The notes under the pieces are model-generated. The model was not told the DNA's origin. It searched no databases and was given only the letters and a program-made list of their open reading frames with translations. This document shows positions 18,550-27,675 of a stretch of DNA of 64,000 nucleotides, in pieces. Position 1 is the stretch's first letter, and each line of letters opens with the position of its first letter. The DNA lies in NCBI RefSeq assembly GCF_030167915.1, contig NZ_JARGNB010000002.1:186001-250000 (forward strand), written 5' to 3'. The translations under genes and the position numbers were made by a program. This DNA comes from Aquabacterium humicola. GTDB taxonomy: Bacteria > Pseudomonadota > Gammaproteobacteria > Burkholderiales > Burkholderiaceae_C.

Positions 18550-19251
18550 TCAGCCGCGGCGGCGGCGCGACAGGCCCAGCGCGCCGAGGGCGGTGAGGGC
18601 CAGCAGCCACGCGCTCGGCTCCGGCACTGCGGCGGCGCCGGTGCCGGCGGTGCCGCCGGTCGGACCGTTGTCCACCGGCACGGTGATCACCGGCGCGGCC
18701 TGCAGCAGCGTGACCGTCGCGGTCTGCGTCAGGGTCTGCTGGGTGGTGAACTCGAGCGCATTCAGCGCGATGCCGAGCACGGCACCATCGGCGAGTACCC
18801 ACTCGATCGGCGTCCACGACAGCGTCAGGTCCACCCAGCTGTCGGACACCGAGCCGGCGACGGCGTCGCCGGTGAACTGGAAGGCCAGCGGGGCGGCGAA
18901 GGGGCTGGCGAAGGTCAGCGTCGCCAGCACGCCGAGGCCGTCGGTTTCGGCGGCGCGGATGCCGCCGTGGGCGTTGGCTTCGCGCAGCTGCACGCTGCCC
19001 ACGTCGAAGGTGTAGGCCGCGCCGGCGGTGGCCAGCGAGAAGCTGCTGCCGCCGAAGCCGGCGCTGCTGAACAGCACGTCCAGCAGCGTGCCGCTGTTCT
19101 CGGCCGCATCGACGCCGTAGCCACCGCCCGGTGTGAAGCTGAAGCCGCTGACGGCGACCGACACGGGTGCGGCCTGCGCCGAGAGTGCGGCGGCCGCCAG
19201 TAGGGGCGCGGCGAGGGCCTGCACGAGACGACGCGGGGACGGGAAGGGCAT
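18550..19251 (-). CDS. PEP-CTERM sorting-signal exported protein
   Basis: 233 residues. A signal peptide (PSPRRLVQALAAPLLAAAALSAQA) starts the protein. The C terminus shows the full PEP-CTERM layout: VPEPSAWLL, a hydrophobic helix (ALTALGALGL) and the basic end SRRRRG. The middle is rich in Gly, Ser, Thr and Ala with no catalytic motif visible. Such proteins are processed by an exosortase and often link to exopolysaccharide and biofilm matrix. The start at 19251 has GGAG five bases upstream. No exosortase gene is in the window. Confidence 0.85.
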   Translation of the reverse strand: MPFPSPRRLVQALAAPLLAAAALSAQAAPVSVAVSGFSFTPGGGYGVDAAENSGTLLDVLFSSAGFGGSSFSLATAGAAYTFDVGSVQLREANAHGGIRAAETDGLGVLATLTFASPFAAPLAFQFTGDAVAGSVSDSWVDLTLSWTPIEWVLADGAVLGIALNALEFTTQQTLTQTATVTLLQAAPVITVPVDNGPTGGTAGTGAAAVPEPSAWLLALTALGALGLSRRRRG

Positions 19252-19330
19252 GGAGGCTCCGGATACAAATTGCAACGAACCGGAGTCTAGGTGCTAAAAG
19301 TGATACTCGAGCGGCAATAAGTCCCGCTTC

Positions 19331-19344
19331 CCCCGACGTCGGGG
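19331..19344. other. Perfect 14-bp palindrome after the hybrid kinase gene
   Basis: CCCCGAC/GTCGGGG lies between the stop of the hybrid kinase and the PEP-CTERM leader. It could be a protein-binding site or part of a weak terminator; there is no T-tract. Confidence 0.25.
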
Positions 19345-19348
19345 CCAC

Positions 19349-22300
19349 TCAAGCGGGGGGCGGCGCGGGGCTCAGCAGGGCCTCCAGCGAGGCCATGAAG
19401 CGGCGGAGGTCCAGCGGCTTGGTCCAGTAGTCGTCGAAGCCCGCCGCCAGGGCCCGGCGGATGTCGTCCGGCATCGCATTGGCCGACAGCGCGACGCAGC
19501 GGATACAGGCGGTCGACGGGTCGGCGCGCAGGCGGCGCAGTACCTCGTGGCCGTCGATGTCGGGCAACTGCATGTCGATCAGGATCAGCGCCGGCTGCGT
19601 GGCCCGGGCGCGCGCGATGCCGCTCAGGCCGTCCGGGGCGGCATCGAAGTGAAGGTCGTGCCGGCGGCTCAGCAGCTCGCTGACGATCAGCAGGTTGACG
19701 GGGTTGTCCTCGATGTAGAGCACCCGCCGCGCGGCCGCCGGCGGCGCCTGCGCCTCGGCGGCCAGCGGCTGGAAGCCGCTGTCGGGCAGCGTGTCGTCGG
19801 CCGGATCGGCCGCGTCGAGTACCAGGGCAAACGCGCTGCCGATGCCGGCTTCGCTGCGCACCTCGATGCGCCCGCCCATGCGCTGCACCGAGGCCTGCAC
19901 GATGGCCAGGCCGATGCCGGTGCCGTCGATGCCCTCGGCTTCGCGGCCGAGGCGGTTGAAGGGCTCGAAGACCTGCTGCAGCTGCTCGGCGGTCATGCCG
20001 CGACCGCCGTCCTCGACGACCAGCCGCACGCGCCCGGTCTCGGGGGCCGGGGCCGCTTCGGCGCCGATGCGCACCCAGCCACCGGCGCGGTTGTACTTGA
20101 TGGCGTTGGTCAGCAGGTTGATCAGCACCTGGCGCAAGCGCATCGGGTCGCCGCGCACCGCGCCCTCGAGCGCACCGCAGCGGATCGCGACGTCCGCCGC
20201 CTGCGCCATGTGCTCGATCAGCGGCAGCACCGACTGCAGCAGCGGCTGCAGCGGCACGGCGACGAGCTCCAGCGGCCGCTCGCCGGACTCCAGGCTCGAC
20301 AGGTCGAGCACGTCGTTGATCAGCAGCAGCAGGTGCTTGCCGGCGGCGTGGATGTGCTCGGCGCGCCGCTGCACCATCGCCGCGTCCTGGGCCGGGCCGT
20401 CCGCCAGCAGCAGCTGCGCGAATCCCATCACCGCGTTCAGCGGGGTGCGCAGCTCGTGGCTCATGCGCGCGAGGAAGCGGGACTTGGCCTGGCTCTCGCG
20501 CTGCGCGAGCCGGATCTCGTCCTGGGCCTCGGCGGCGGCGCGCGCGTCGGTGATGTCCCAGTTGATGCCGATGCGCCGCACCGTGCGACCGTTGTCGTCG
20601 TGCATCGCCACCGAGCGCGACGCCAGCCAGTGCACGCTGCCGTCGGGCCAGACGACGCGGAAGGCGTAGTTCGACGCGCGGCCATCGGCGCTCGAGGCGC
20701 GGATCTCGTTCGTCACCATCTCGCGGTCGGCCGGATGCACCCAGGTCAGCGCGAGCTCGCGGCTGATCGGCCCGTCCAGCGGGGCGCGGCCGCGCAGGCG
20801 GTACATCTGCTCGTCCCACCAGCCCTGTTCGGCGACCACGTCGGTGGTCCAGGTACCGATGCCGGCGCCGCGCGTGGCCAGCGCGATGCGCTCCGCCGCC
20901 TCGCGCAGGCGTGCCTCCGCGGCGTGGCGCTCGGTGACGTCGAGCATCACGCCGGCCAGCGTGCGTCCGCCCGGGCCGATCTCCAACGAGGTGCGCGAGG
21001 CCACGCGCCGCTCGCTGCCGTCGGGCCGGAGGATGCGCAGGTCGACGTCGACGAGCCGGCCCTGGCGCCCGAGGGTCGCCTGCGCCGCCTTCAGCGCGGC
21101 GGCCCGGTCGTCGGGATGGAGATAACGCGTGATGTAATCGTCCACGGTCGGCGAGACGACCGCCTCGGCACCGCCGTGCAGGCGCCGCATCTGCTCGTCC
21201 CAGTGCACCTCGCCGGTGTCGAGCGACAGCGTCCACACGGCGACGCCGGCGGCGCCGGTGGCCATCTCCAGGCGCCGCGCCAGCGCCAGTTCGCGGCTCG
21301 ACTGCTCGAAGCGCTCGCTGATGTCGATCGCCACGCCGACATAGGCGCCGAGCGCGGGGCCGGCTTCGGCGTGCTGGGCGATGCAGCGCGCCATCAGGTA
21401 GCGCAGCTCGCCGTCGCCGCGCCGCATGCGCAGGCCGATCTCCACCGCACCGTCCTGCGCGCGCGCCTGGCGCAGCCGCTCGCGCAGCTCGGCGCGATCG
21501 CCGTGGTCGACGAGTCGCAGCAGCGCGCGCACAGGCAGGCCGTCCTCGGGGGCCGGCCGCGACAGCAGCGCCCAGCCGCGTTCATTGGCATATACGCGGC
21601 GCCGCGCCGCGTCGTAGCGCCACAGCGCGATGTCGGCCAGGTCCATCGCCAGCCGCAGCTGGGCATGGGTCTCGCCGTAGGTCTGCGCCAGCTGGAAGGC
21701 CTCGGTGTCGTCCATCAGCACGCCCAGCGCGCGCTCGGGCATGCCGTCGGCGCCGGGGCGCACTTCCCATTGCGAGCGCACATGGCGCAGCCGCCCGTCG
21801 CCCGAGCGCAGGCGGAAGCGGATGGCGTAGCGGCCGCAGCGCTGCAGCGAGCGCTTGAACAGCGTCTCCAGCGGCTCGCGGTCCTCCGCCACGACGCCGC
21901 TCAGCGCGGTGTCGAAGCTCAACGCGCCGCTGCGCGGGTCCAGGCCCCAGAACTGCCACACATGGCGATCCCAGCGGCCTTCGAGCGTGCGCACGTCGCG
22001 TTCCCAGACGCCGATGTGGCCGTAGTCCTGCGCCATGTCCAGCAGCTCGGTCAGCCGCCGCCGGTCGGCCACCAGCGCCTGCGTGCGCGCGGCTGGCTGC
22101 AGCGTGAGGACCCCGCTGCCGTCGGGCGCGAAACGCAGGCCCAGCTGCGCATGCAGTGCCGCGCCGCGCGCGTCCTGGCCGTTGAAGTCGACTGGCGCGA
22201 AGCCCTCGCCGGTGCGCAGGCGCTTGAGCAGCCACAACCGCAGCGCCGGATCGGTGCTGCTGTCGCACAGCAGTTCGTCGAAGCGGTGGCCGACCCAGCG

Positions 22301-22444
22301 GGCCGGGTCGGCGAAGCCGGTGAAACGCACGAAGGCCTGGTTGACCGCCTGCAGCCGGCCCTGCGCATCGGTGAGCGCCACCGGCAGGTCGAGCAACTCG
22401 TAGGCGGCGATGTCCGGCGGGGCCGGCGGGTGCTGCGGCGTCAT
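19349..22444 (-). CDS. Multi-PAS hybrid histidine kinase with receiver domain
   Basis: 1031 residues with no obvious membrane segment, so a cytosolic sensor. About five PAS/PAC units run from the N terminus (the first at LPVALTDAQGRLQAVNQAF), with PAC-type blocks such as EVHWDEQMRRLHGG and GWWDEQMYRLRGRAP. Then come HisKA (ARMSHELRTPLNAVMGFAQ), HATPase (LLTNAIKYNRAGG, VVEDGGRGMT, GTGIGLAIV) and a C-terminal receiver (VLYIEDNPVNLL, LILIDMQLPDIDG, the Lys of YWTKPLD). The ATG at 22444 avoids overlap with the upstream small gene. The output partner is unknown; no Hpt or response regulator is adjacent. Confidence 0.92.
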   Translation of the reverse strand: MTPQHPPAPPDIAAYELLDLPVALTDAQGRLQAVNQAFVRFTGFADPARWVGHRFDELLCDSSTDPALRLWLLKRLRTGEGFAPVDFNGQDARGAALHAQLGLRFAPDGSGVLTLQPAARTQALVADRRRLTELLDMAQDYGHIGVWERDVRTLEGRWDRHVWQFWGLDPRSGALSFDTALSGVVAEDREPLETLFKRSLQRCGRYAIRFRLRSGDGRLRHVRSQWEVRPGADGMPERALGVLMDDTEAFQLAQTYGETHAQLRLAMDLADIALWRYDAARRRVYANERGWALLSRPAPEDGLPVRALLRLVDHGDRAELRERLRQARAQDGAVEIGLRMRRGDGELRYLMARCIAQHAEAGPALGAYVGVAIDISERFEQSSRELALARRLEMATGAAGVAVWTLSLDTGEVHWDEQMRRLHGGAEAVVSPTVDDYITRYLHPDDRAAALKAAQATLGRQGRLVDVDLRILRPDGSERRVASRTSLEIGPGGRTLAGVMLDVTERHAAEARLREAAERIALATRGAGIGTWTTDVVAEQGWWDEQMYRLRGRAPLDGPISRELALTWVHPADREMVTNEIRASSADGRASNYAFRVVWPDGSVHWLASRSVAMHDDNGRTVRRIGINWDITDARAAAEAQDEIRLAQRESQAKSRFLARMSHELRTPLNAVMGFAQLLLADGPAQDAAMVQRRAEHIHAAGKHLLLLINDVLDLSSLESGERPLELVAVPLQPLLQSVLPLIEHMAQAADVAIRCGALEGAVRGDPMRLRQVLINLLTNAIKYNRAGGWVRIGAEAAPAPETGRVRLVVEDGGRGMTAEQLQQVFEPFNRLGREAEGIDGTGIGLAIVQASVQRMGGRIEVRSEAGIGSAFALVLDAADPADDTLPDSGFQPLAAEAQAPPAAARRVLYIEDNPVNLLIVSELLSRRHDLHFDAAPDGLSGIARARATQPALILIDMQLPDIDGHEVLRRLRADPSTACIRCVALSANAMPDDIRRALAAGFDDYWTKPLDLRRFMASLEALLSPAPPPA

Positions 22445-22494
22445 CGAAAGGCCGCCGGCAGGACAGCCGTCGGGCGGCAGGAGGTCGGCGCAGT

Positions 22495-22704
22495 CTAAAC
22501 CGCGACCTGCGCCGCGCGCAGCCGCTTCGCCAGCCGGCGCAGCGCGGCCTGCGGCGAGGCCTGCGCCAGCTCGCAGCATCGCGAGGCGTACAGCGGGTCG
22601 CTGGTCAGCCGGTCGAGGTCGACGCAGTGGCCTTCGGCGGCCATCAGCCACTTGAGGTCGACCCAGTCGACCAGCAGGCGGGTGGAGGCGTTGACGTCGT
22701 TCAT
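22495..22704 (-). CDS. Small hypothetical protein
   Basis: 69 residues (MNDVNASTRLLVDWVDLKWL...). Not recognised. It is mostly helical, with two cysteines in SRCCELAQAS and a basic C terminus (RRLAKRLRAAQVAV). It lies 50 bases upstream of the hybrid kinase on the same strand, so it may be the first gene of that unit. A longer in-frame start at 22767 exists but would run into the leader of the divergent dioxygenase gene. Confidence 0.6.
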   Translation of the reverse strand: MNDVNASTRLLVDWVDLKWLMAAEGHCVDLDRLTSDPLYASRCCELAQASPQAALRRLAKRLRAAQVAV

Positions 22705-22786
22705 GGCAAGCGAGAATGCGTCAGCACTCAACGTTGCGACGGCCCGCGGCGCCGACAAGCCGACCACCGCTAGAGAGAGGACTCTG

Positions 22787-23554
22787 ATGAGCCTGCCGCC
22801 GCCCCTGACCGCGCTGGCCGACCTGGATGCGCAACTCGCCGCCAGCGGCTATGCGGTGCTGGACGCCCCGTCGCTGGCCCGCCTGGCCGGTGTCGCGGTG
22901 GCCGACTTCGAGGCCTGGCGGGGCTGCTGGGACGCGCTGCCGCCTGATCCGCACCTGCGCGACGGCGGCCGCTACCGGCGGCGGCGCCACGGCTGCTTCG
23001 TTGTCGCGCCGGGTTCGGCCGGCGCGGTGTCGCGGCTGCAGGCGGCGCCGCACCGGGCGCACTGGCAGCCCGTCGAGTACAACGCGCTGCACGGCGGCAT
23101 CGAGCGCTGGTTCGAGCCGATGGCGCCGGCGATGACCGACGATCCTCACTGGGCGAAGCTGCTGGTCGCGCTGGCCGACCGGGCCTCCCACCTTCGCGGC
23201 GACGGCGCGGCCGATGCGCCGTGGTACGTCGAGGCGCACCCGTTCCGCATCGACACCACCGACGGCATCGGCCGACCGACACCCGAAGGCGCGCACCGTG
23301 ACGGCGTCGACCTCGTCGCGGTGCTGATGGTCGGCCGCCACGGCGTGAAAGGCGGCGAGACGCGGGTGTTCGACGCACGCGGCCCGCAGGGCATGCGCTT
23401 CACGCTGGCCGAGCCGTGGAGCGTGCTGCTGCTCGACGACGAGCGCGTGATCCACGAGACGACACCGATCCAGCCGGCCTCGCCGAACGAGCCGCGGCAC
23501 CGCGACACGCTGGTGCTGACCTTCCGCCGGCATGGCTTCCAGGGTCCCGCCTGA
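22787..23554 (+). CDS. 2OG-Fe dioxygenase family protein
   Basis: 255 residues. The facial triad is visible: HRDGVD (His and Asp) and the distal His in VIHETTPI, followed by the Arg in RHRDTLVLTFR that would bind 2-oxoglutarate. The pattern matches the 2OG-Fe_Oxy_2 family (PF10014), which includes amino-acid hydroxylases such as L-isoleucine dioxygenase. A free amino acid is thus a reasonable but unproven substrate. The ATG has AGAGAGG upstream. The next gene, a carboxypeptidase, follows closely. Confidence 0.85.
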   Translation: MSLPPPLTALADLDAQLAASGYAVLDAPSLARLAGVAVADFEAWRGCWDALPPDPHLRDGGRYRRRRHGCFVVAPGSAGAVSRLQAAPHRAHWQPVEYNALHGGIERWFEPMAPAMTDDPHWAKLLVALADRASHLRGDGAADAPWYVEAHPFRIDTTDGIGRPTPEGAHRDGVDLVAVLMVGRHGVKGGETRVFDARGPQGMRFTLAEPWSVLLLDDERVIHETTPIQPASPNEPRHRDTLVLTFRRHGFQGPA

Positions 23555-23594
23555 ACCGGCGGGTCCCCACGACAACGACATTGCGGAGACGACC

Positions 23595-25112
23595 TTGAGC
23601 GACAAGACGAACAACGACAAACCCCAGGATGCCGATGCCGACAAGCGCCAGCGCGAGAAGGTCGAGCAGTTGCTGGCCCGCGCACCGGCGCTCGGCAGCG
23701 GCTCGGTGACGCTGGCCGGCGGCCGGCGCCTCGACTACGGCGTGCGCGCCGCCTTCGTGCCGGTGGCGCAGGGCGGCATCGACGCGCAGCGCGGCGAGTT
23801 GCAGGCGGCGATCTTCACCATCGCCTACAGCGTCGCGCCCCAGGAGGGGAAGCAGCGCCCGGTGTGCTTCGCCTTCAACGGCGGGCCCGGCTCGAGCTCG
23901 GTGTGGCTGCACTTCGGTGCGCTGGGCCCGAAGCGGGTTCCGATCAACGACGACGGCACGATGCCGCGCGCGCCCTACACGCTGGTCGACAACCCGCTGA
24001 CCTGGCTCGAACACTTCGACCTGGTGTTCATCGATCCGCCGCACACCGGCTACTCGCTGGCGGTGAACGACGCCGCGCGCAAGACGCTGCTGTCGGTCGA
24101 CGGCGACGTCGACGCACTGGCCGAGGCGATGCGCCACTGGCTGGCGAGCAACGGCCGCTTCGGCGCGCCGCTGTACCTGGCGGGCGAGAGCTACGGCACC
24201 ACGCGCGGCGCGGCGCTGGCCGACAAGATGCTGGACCTCGGGCTGGTCTTCGATGGCGTGATCCTGGTGTCCTGCGCGATGGACCTGCAGACGCTGGTCT
24301 TCGCGCCGCGCAACGACCTGCCCTACGCGCTGTTCCTGCCGGCCTTCGCCAACGTCGCGCAGTTCCACGGCCGGTTGAAGGGCTCGCTGAGCGAATCGCC
24401 GGAGGCCGCACGCGCTGCCGCCGAGGCCTTCGTCGCCGAGGACTATCTTGGCGCGCTGCACCTGGGCGCGCGCCTGGACGGGCGCGCGCGCACGCGCATC
24501 GAGAAGCGCATCGCCGAACTGACCGGCCTGGCGCCGGCGCTGGTGCAGGAGAAGAACCTGCGCATCAGCGAGCAGACCTTCTTCTTCGAGGCGCTGCGCG
24601 ACGAGGGCCGCATCGTCGGCCGGCTCGAGGCGCGCGTCACCGGTCCGATGGCCGCGAGCCGCACGCGCGACTGGGAGTTCGATCCCGGCATCGAGGCGAT
24701 CGCCGCGCCGTACACGACGGCGGCGCTGGCCAATTACGCCGCGCTCGGCATTCCGACCGAGACACGCTACGAGGTGCTGTCGCGAGAGGTCAACCGGGGC
24801 TGGAAATGGACGCGCGGCAGCGGCGAGGGCATGCACGAGGCCAACGGGTTCACCTGCACCAGCGTCGACCTGGGAAGGGCCTTACGGCGCAACCCGCACC
24901 TGCGGGTGCTGGCCGCCAGCGGCCGCTACGACCTGGGCACGCCGTATTCGGCATCGGACTGGTCGCTGGCGCAGCTCGACGTGCCGGCCGAGGTCATGAA
25001 GCGGGTGACGCACCGCTACTACGACGCCGGGCACATGTTCTACACCCGGCCGGCGGACCTGAAGCAGCTGAAGGACGATCTCGCTGCATGGCTGGAAGCC
25101 GGATCGCGTTGA
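23595..25112 (+). CDS. S10 family serine carboxypeptidase
   Basis: About 505 residues. The S10 motifs are plain: FAFNGGPGSSSVWLH (oxyanion region), GESYGTTRG (Ser nucleophile), the Asp region GRYDLGTPYSASDW and the His in YDAGHMFYT. S10 enzymes are best known from eukaryotes; a set of bacterial members exists. No clear signal peptide is seen; the N terminus is charged (SDKTNNDKPQDADADKRQ), suggesting a cytosolic enzyme. I chose the TTG at 23595, preceded by GCGGAG, over an ATG at 23532 that would overlap the dioxygenase gene. Confidence 0.88.
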   Translation: MSDKTNNDKPQDADADKRQREKVEQLLARAPALGSGSVTLAGGRRLDYGVRAAFVPVAQGGIDAQRGELQAAIFTIAYSVAPQEGKQRPVCFAFNGGPGSSSVWLHFGALGPKRVPINDDGTMPRAPYTLVDNPLTWLEHFDLVFIDPPHTGYSLAVNDAARKTLLSVDGDVDALAEAMRHWLASNGRFGAPLYLAGESYGTTRGAALADKMLDLGLVFDGVILVSCAMDLQTLVFAPRNDLPYALFLPAFANVAQFHGRLKGSLSESPEAARAAAEAFVAEDYLGALHLGARLDGRARTRIEKRIAELTGLAPALVQEKNLRISEQTFFFEALRDEGRIVGRLEARVTGPMAASRTRDWEFDPGIEAIAAPYTTAALANYAALGIPTETRYEVLSREVNRGWKWTRGSGEGMHEANGFTCTSVDLGRALRRNPHLRVLAASGRYDLGTPYSASDWSLAQLDVPAEVMKRVTHRYYDAGHMFYTRPADLKQLKDDLAAWLEAGSR

Positions 25113-25307
25113 CACGCGGCAAGGCGTTTGCCGTGGAATACGGCACGGGGCCAAAAGTTCCTCTGGTTTTTCACGGATGCACGGCAGCCGGTGCGGGCGT
25201 AGTCTGCACTCGCTGCTGTGCCGGAACCGATGCTTCCGGCCCTCCGACAGCGGCGAAAGCGATGAGGAGCATTTCCCCTGGTGTGTGACCGCACCAGGGG
25301 ATTTTTT
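25109..25307 (+). ncRNA. Candidate small RNA or long 3' leader ending in a strong terminator
   Basis: The 199 bases between the S10 and diguanylate cyclase genes hold no reading frame that I can support. They contain a TTGACA at 25109-25114 that overlaps the S10 stop, TGGAAT 19 bases later, a perfect 7-bp hairpin GCCGGAA/TTCCGGC (25218-25238) and the intrinsic terminator. This is either the 3' UTR of the S10 gene or an independent small RNA of about 160 bases. Confidence 0.3.
25274..25307 (+). terminator. Rho-independent terminator
   Basis: A 9-bp perfect stem CCCCTGGTG (25274-25282) / CACCAGGGG (25291-25299) with an 8-base loop is followed by A and seven T residues. It is the clearest intrinsic terminator in the window and ends plus-strand transcription before the convergent diguanylate cyclase gene. 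Confidence 0.92.
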
Positions 25308-25311
25308 TCAG

Positions 25312-26397
25312 CTATTGGAGGATCTCGACCCGGTTGCGGCCGTTGCGCTTGGCCTGGTACAGCGCCGCGTCGGCGTTGTGCACCAGCGCGGCGGCGCCGG
25401 CGCCGGCCAGCGGCACGCTGGCGGCGACGCCGATGCTCACGCTGATCGGGTAGCCGCCTTCGACGATCGCCGAGTAGTCGGCGCTGGCGACGGCGCGGCG
25501 GATGGTTTCGGCGGTGTCGAGCGCGCCGGACGAACCGGTGCCGGGCAGCACCACCGCGAACTCCTCGCCGCCGTAGCGCGCGGCCATGTCGCCGGCGCGG
25601 CGCACGCTGTCGCGGATCAGCCGGCCGACGCGGGCGAGGAAGCTGTCGCCGGTCTGGTGGCCGAAGAGGTCGTTCAGCGCCTTGAAGTGGTCGACGTCGA
25701 TCATCATCAGCGCCAGCGGCGCGCCGTCGCGCAGCGCGCGGTACCACTCCTTCTGCAGCGTCGCGTCGAACTGGCGCCGGTTCGGCAGGCCGGTCAGCGC
25801 ATCGGTCGAGGCCAGCGCGGACAGCTCGGCATTCGCCTGGCCCAGCGCTTCCTCGGCGCGGCGGCGCTGCTCGGCGTCGCGCAGGGTGACGAGGTAGTCG
25901 CCGAGGCCGTTGCCCGGCGGCAGCGACGCAACACGCGCCTCGACCCAGCGCGTGCCGCCGTCGCGCCGCAGCACGCGGAACAGGTCGGGCCCGCGGGCCT
26001 GCTGCGCGGTCTTGGTGAAATGGCGGGTGATGAAGGCGGCCCGGTCCTCGGGCACCAGCAGCTCGGCCAGCGTGTGGCCGTGCAGCTCCGGCGGCTGGCT
26101 GCCGAGCAGCGTTCGGGTCGCCGGTGACGCGTAGCGGATCGCGAGGTCGGCATCGACCGCGACGATCAGGTCGGTGGAGTGTTCGGCCAGCAGCTTGAAG
26201 CGCAGGTCGGTGTCCACCGGGCGCGGCAGGATCGCGACGCGGCGGCCATCGTTGAGGGTCAGCGTGTGGCCGCGCGACGCGCCGTGCCGGTGCAGCTTGT
26301 TGCTGACCAGCGCCCGGCCGACCGTGTCGGTCAGCGCGAAACCCAGGCCCTGGCCCTCGAGCAGTTGCGCGAGCGCGAGAAAGTCAGCCTCGTTCAA
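25312..26397 (-). CDS. PAS domain diguanylate cyclase
   Basis: 361 residues. A PAS domain (LLAEHSTDLIVAVDADLAIRYASPATRTLLG) with PAC region leads through a short coiled coil (RRRAEEALGQANAELSALAS) to a GGDEF domain: TDALTGLPNRRQFD, DVDHFKALND and an intact active site RYGGEEF. The product-inhibition I-site RAGD sits five residues before GGEEF. It should make cyclic di-GMP. The start is a TTG with GGGAGGGA upstream. It lies 48 bases behind the MFS gene and may share its transcript. Confidence 0.92.
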   Translation of the reverse strand: MNEADFLALAQLLEGQGLGFALTDTVGRALVSNKLHRHGASRGHTLTLNDGRRVAILPRPVDTDLRFKLLAEHSTDLIVAVDADLAIRYASPATRTLLGSQPPELHGHTLAELLVPEDRAAFITRHFTKTAQQARGPDLFRVLRRDGGTRWVEARVASLPPGNGLGDYLVTLRDAEQRRRAEEALGQANAELSALASTDALTGLPNRRQFDATLQKEWYRALRDGAPLALMMIDVDHFKALNDLFGHQTGDSFLARVGRLIRDSVRRAGDMAARYGGEEFAVVLPGTGSSGALDTAETIRRAVASADYSAIVEGGYPISVSIGVAASVPLAGAGAAALVHNADAALYQAKRNGRNRVEILQ

Positions 26398-26445
26398 GCC
26401 GTGGTCCCTCCCCAGCAGCCCGTGGTGGTGCCTTTGGTGTTGGCG

Positions 26446-27675
26446 CTAGTCGCGGACCAGGCGGTCGCGCCGCGCCAGGGCGGGGAACAGCCGGGTCCAC
26501 GTCAATACGACCAGCACCGTGCCGATGCCGCCCGTGACCGCGGATGCTACCGGGCCGAGCCACGCGGCGACAGCCCCCGACTCGAATTCACCGAGCTGGT
26601 TGCTGGCGCCGATGAACACCGAGTTGACCGCGCTCACCCGGCCGCGCATCGCGTCGGGCGTTTCCAGCTGCACCAGCGTGTGGCGGATCACCACGCTGAC
26701 CATGTCGGCCGCGCCCGACAGCGCCAGCGCCACGAGCGACAGCCAGAACCCCTTTGACAGCCCGAACACCACCATCGTGATGCCGTAGGCGGCCACCGAG
26801 CCGAGCAGCCAGGTGCCGGTGCGGCGCTCGATCGGCCAGCGCGCCAGCGCCAGCGACATGCCCAGTGCGCCGACCGCCGGCGCGCCGCGCAGCAGACCCA
26901 GGCCGCTCGGACCGACGTCGAGGATGTCCTTCGCGAAGATCGGCAGCAGCGCGGTGGCGCCGCCGAGCAGCACCGCGAAGAGGTCCAGCGACACGGCGCC
27001 CAGCACCACCTTGCGCTCGATGATGAAGTGCAGCCCTGCGAGCATCGTCGCCAGCGACATCGGCTCGCGCGACAGCTGTGCCGGCCGCGGATGCAACTGC
27101 GCGATGGCGATCGTCGACAGCGCGAAGCCGGCGGCTGCGCTGCCGTAGACCACCGCCGCGCCGGTCCCGTACAGCAGCCCGCCGAGCGCCGGGCCGGCGA
27201 TGATCGCGCCCTGCATCGCCGACGACGACAGCGCCAGCGCACGCGGCAGCGATTCCACCGGCACCAGCTGCGGCAGCAGCGCCTGCGACGCCGGCATCTG
27301 GAAGGCGCGCACGGCCCCCAGCACCATCGACAGCGCGAGCAGGCTGGTGCGGCCGAGCGCGTCATGCCACGAGCCGAGCGCGAGCACCGCGGCGACGATC
27401 AGCTGCACCGCCATCGACGCGGCCAGCACGCGCTTGCGATCGCTGCGGTCGATCGCATGGCCGGCGGGCAGCGCCAGCACCAGCGCGGGCACGAACTGCG
27501 CGAGGCCGATCAGCCCCAGGTCCCACGCGCTGCCGGTCAGGTCGTACATCTGCCAGCCGAGCGCGACCATCATCATCTGGCCGGCCGCGGTGGCGACCAG
27601 CCGCGCCGACCAGAAGCGGAAGAAGTCGGGCTGGCGCAGCAGGCCCGGCGTCGCGGCGGCGGCCCCGTCGCTCAC
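26446..27675 (-). CDS. MFS transporter (EntS-like exporter family)
   Basis: 409 residues with about 12 hydrophobic segments. The N-terminal pattern LLRQPDFFRFWSARLVATAAGQMMMVALGWQMYDLTGSAWDLGLIG and the loop DRSDRKRVL are typical of the MFS_3/EntS-type exporters. The start is a GTG that overlaps the stop of the upstream ABC gene (GTGA), implying coupled translation with the ABC exporter. The substrate is unknown. Confidence 0.88.
   Translation of the reverse strand: MSDGAAAATPGLLRQPDFFRFWSARLVATAAGQMMMVALGWQMYDLTGSAWDLGLIGLAQFVPALVLALPAGHAIDRSDRKRVLAASMAVQLIVAAVLALGSWHDALGRTSLLALSMVLGAVRAFQMPASQALLPQLVPVESLPRALALSSSAMQGAIIAGPALGGLLYGTGAAVVYGSAAAGFALSTIAIAQLHPRPAQLSREPMSLATMLAGLHFIIERKVVLGAVSLDLFAVLLGGATALLPIFAKDILDVGPSGLGLLRGAPAVGALGMSLALARWPIERRTGTWLLGSVAAYGITMVVFGLSKGFWLSLVALALSGAADMVSVVIRHTLVQLETPDAMRGRVSAVNSVFIGASNQLGEFESGAVAAWLGPVASAVTGGIGTVLVVLTWTRLFPALARRDRLVRD

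Noticed and set aside
15672-18596. Plus-strand open frame of 974 codons covering SRPBCC and M3 genes
   Set aside because: It is out of frame with the M3 peptidase, which has complete motifs, and its own translation has no recognisable fold.
19547-22498. 983-codon plus-strand frame opposite the hybrid kinase
   Set aside because: Shadow of a clear PAS/HisKA/receiver protein on the minus strand.
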